Shown in pieces: positions 5,423-5,845 of a stretch of DNA of 5,845 bases. The notes under the pieces are model-generated. The model worked only from the letters and a program-made list of their open reading frames with translations. It was not told the DNA's origin and ran no database searches. The stretch is from the NCBI GenBank assembly GCA_030621535.1, contig JAUXHM010000075.1, forward strand, positions 1 to 5,845, read 5' to 3'. This DNA comes from Candidatus Methanophagales archaeon. GTDB taxonomy: Archaea; Halobacteriota; Syntropharchaeia; Alkanophagales; Methanospirareceae. The translations under genes and the position numbers were made by a program. Positions within the stretch are counted from its first letter, which is position 1, and each line of letters starts with the position of its first letter.

Positions 5423-5845
5423 TTATTCGGACTCTATTCTCGGAGCCAGCAAATAAGTGACTTTTCCTTTGCCCTCTGCTACTTCAAATTCCATCTGCAG
5501 CGGATAGTCCTTACCAAGGTTGAGCGTTATATTCTCTGCATGGGCCATTCCTTTGCTCATTGCCGTGATGTAGTCAAGCGAGTATAAAGAATGAAGCGTG
5601 CCCGGTGTCAGGTGTATCAATTGCTCCTTTCTTAATCCCAACCTCAGTTTATCCATTTCCCCTTCCGCTTCCATATAGAATACTTCCCCATCTATGCCAA
5701 GCGCAATGTGGTCCCCTATCTTCTCCGCAGCGCGTATGGTTCTTCTGAACTCTTCTGTTTCGATAATCACCTGCGCCGGGAACTCAAGCTCTGGAACCTT
5801 CGGCTCTTTTCGTAGCGAAGAGGGGTCAAGCAAGGAAATAGTGTA
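5423..5845 (-). CDS. pcn: DNA polymerase sliding clamp (PCNA), C-terminal part, 5' partial
   Basis: There are 140 codons before the TAA at 5425-5423. The frame stays open through the right edge (YTIS before the LLDPSS stretch), so the TTG at 5833 is an internal Leu codon and not a start. PCNA forms a trimeric ring that holds DNA polymerase, ligase, FEN1 and other partners on DNA. Visible landmarks are the interdomain connecting loop region (SSLRKEPKVPELEFPAQVII), which forms part of the docking groove for PIP-box partners, and then the complete second domain. That domain includes the AAEKIGDHIAL helix, YSLDYITAMSKGMAHAENI, LGKDYPLQMEFEV and the terminal APRIESE. The usual archaeal length is about 245-250 residues, so slightly more than half is here. 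Nothing is odd in the visible part. It is convergent with leuA. Confidence 0.95.
   Translation of the reverse strand, partial: YTISLLDPSSLRKEPKVPELEFPAQVIIETEEFRRTIRAAEKIGDHIALGIDGEVFYMEAEGEMDKLRLGLRKEQLIHLTPGTLHSLYSLDYITAMSKGMAHAENITLNLGKDYPLQMEFEVAEGKGKVTYLLAPRIESE

Noticed and set aside
5201..5587. Open frame of 128 codons on the + strand
   Set aside because: It begins inside the first palindrome, crosses the second, and runs antisense through the PCNA gene. The start lacks a good ribosome site and the product has no recognisable pattern.

Overview
The window is archaeal. The right edge holds the C-terminal half of a sliding clamp (PCNA) with the archaeal-type ending, promoters look like AT-rich TATA boxes, and there is a secreted, heavily N-glycosylatable surface protein with a C-terminal anchor. 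The leucine-pathway enzyme and the substrate-binding protein both look most like methanogen-type euryarchaeal versions. My best guess is a methanogen or methanotroph relative (Methanomicrobia or ANME-type). This is inferred from remembered family resemblance, not from a search.

Layout from left to right. Positions 1-1026 (+) carry the 3' part of a metal-chelate (iron-siderophore, haem or corrinoid type) ABC-transporter substrate-binding protein; its reading frame is open through the left edge, so the N-terminus is outside. Positions 1027-1161 are AT-rich and contain two TATA-like boxes and a strong Shine-Dalgarno sequence. Positions 1162-3378 (+) encode a 738-residue exported surface protein: signal peptide, N-terminal domain, about five tandem beta-sandwich-like modules, acidic linker, short membrane segment and Arg5 tail. 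Positions 3379-3572 are a 194-base gap holding the promoter and ribosome binding site of the next gene. Positions 3573-5078 (+) encode a complete alpha-isopropylmalate synthase family enzyme, most likely LeuA. Positions 5079-5422 are a 344-base non-coding gap between convergent genes. Positions 5423-5845 (-) encode the PCNA C-terminus, cut by the right edge.

The genes do not form one pathway. The first two both act at the cell envelope (solute capture and surface coat), but the second appears to have its own promoter. LeuA (branched-chain amino acid synthesis) and PCNA (replication) are housekeeping genes transcribed towards each other.

The most unusual DNA is in the convergent gap. It contains two separate imperfect palindromes. 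One (5095-5221) has an 18-base closing stem and three inner hairpins, giving a cloverleaf-like fold with T-tracts on both strands. The other (5289-5392) has arms built from three 9-base units each. I see no CRISPR array, tRNA, rRNA, transposase or obvious new defence system here.
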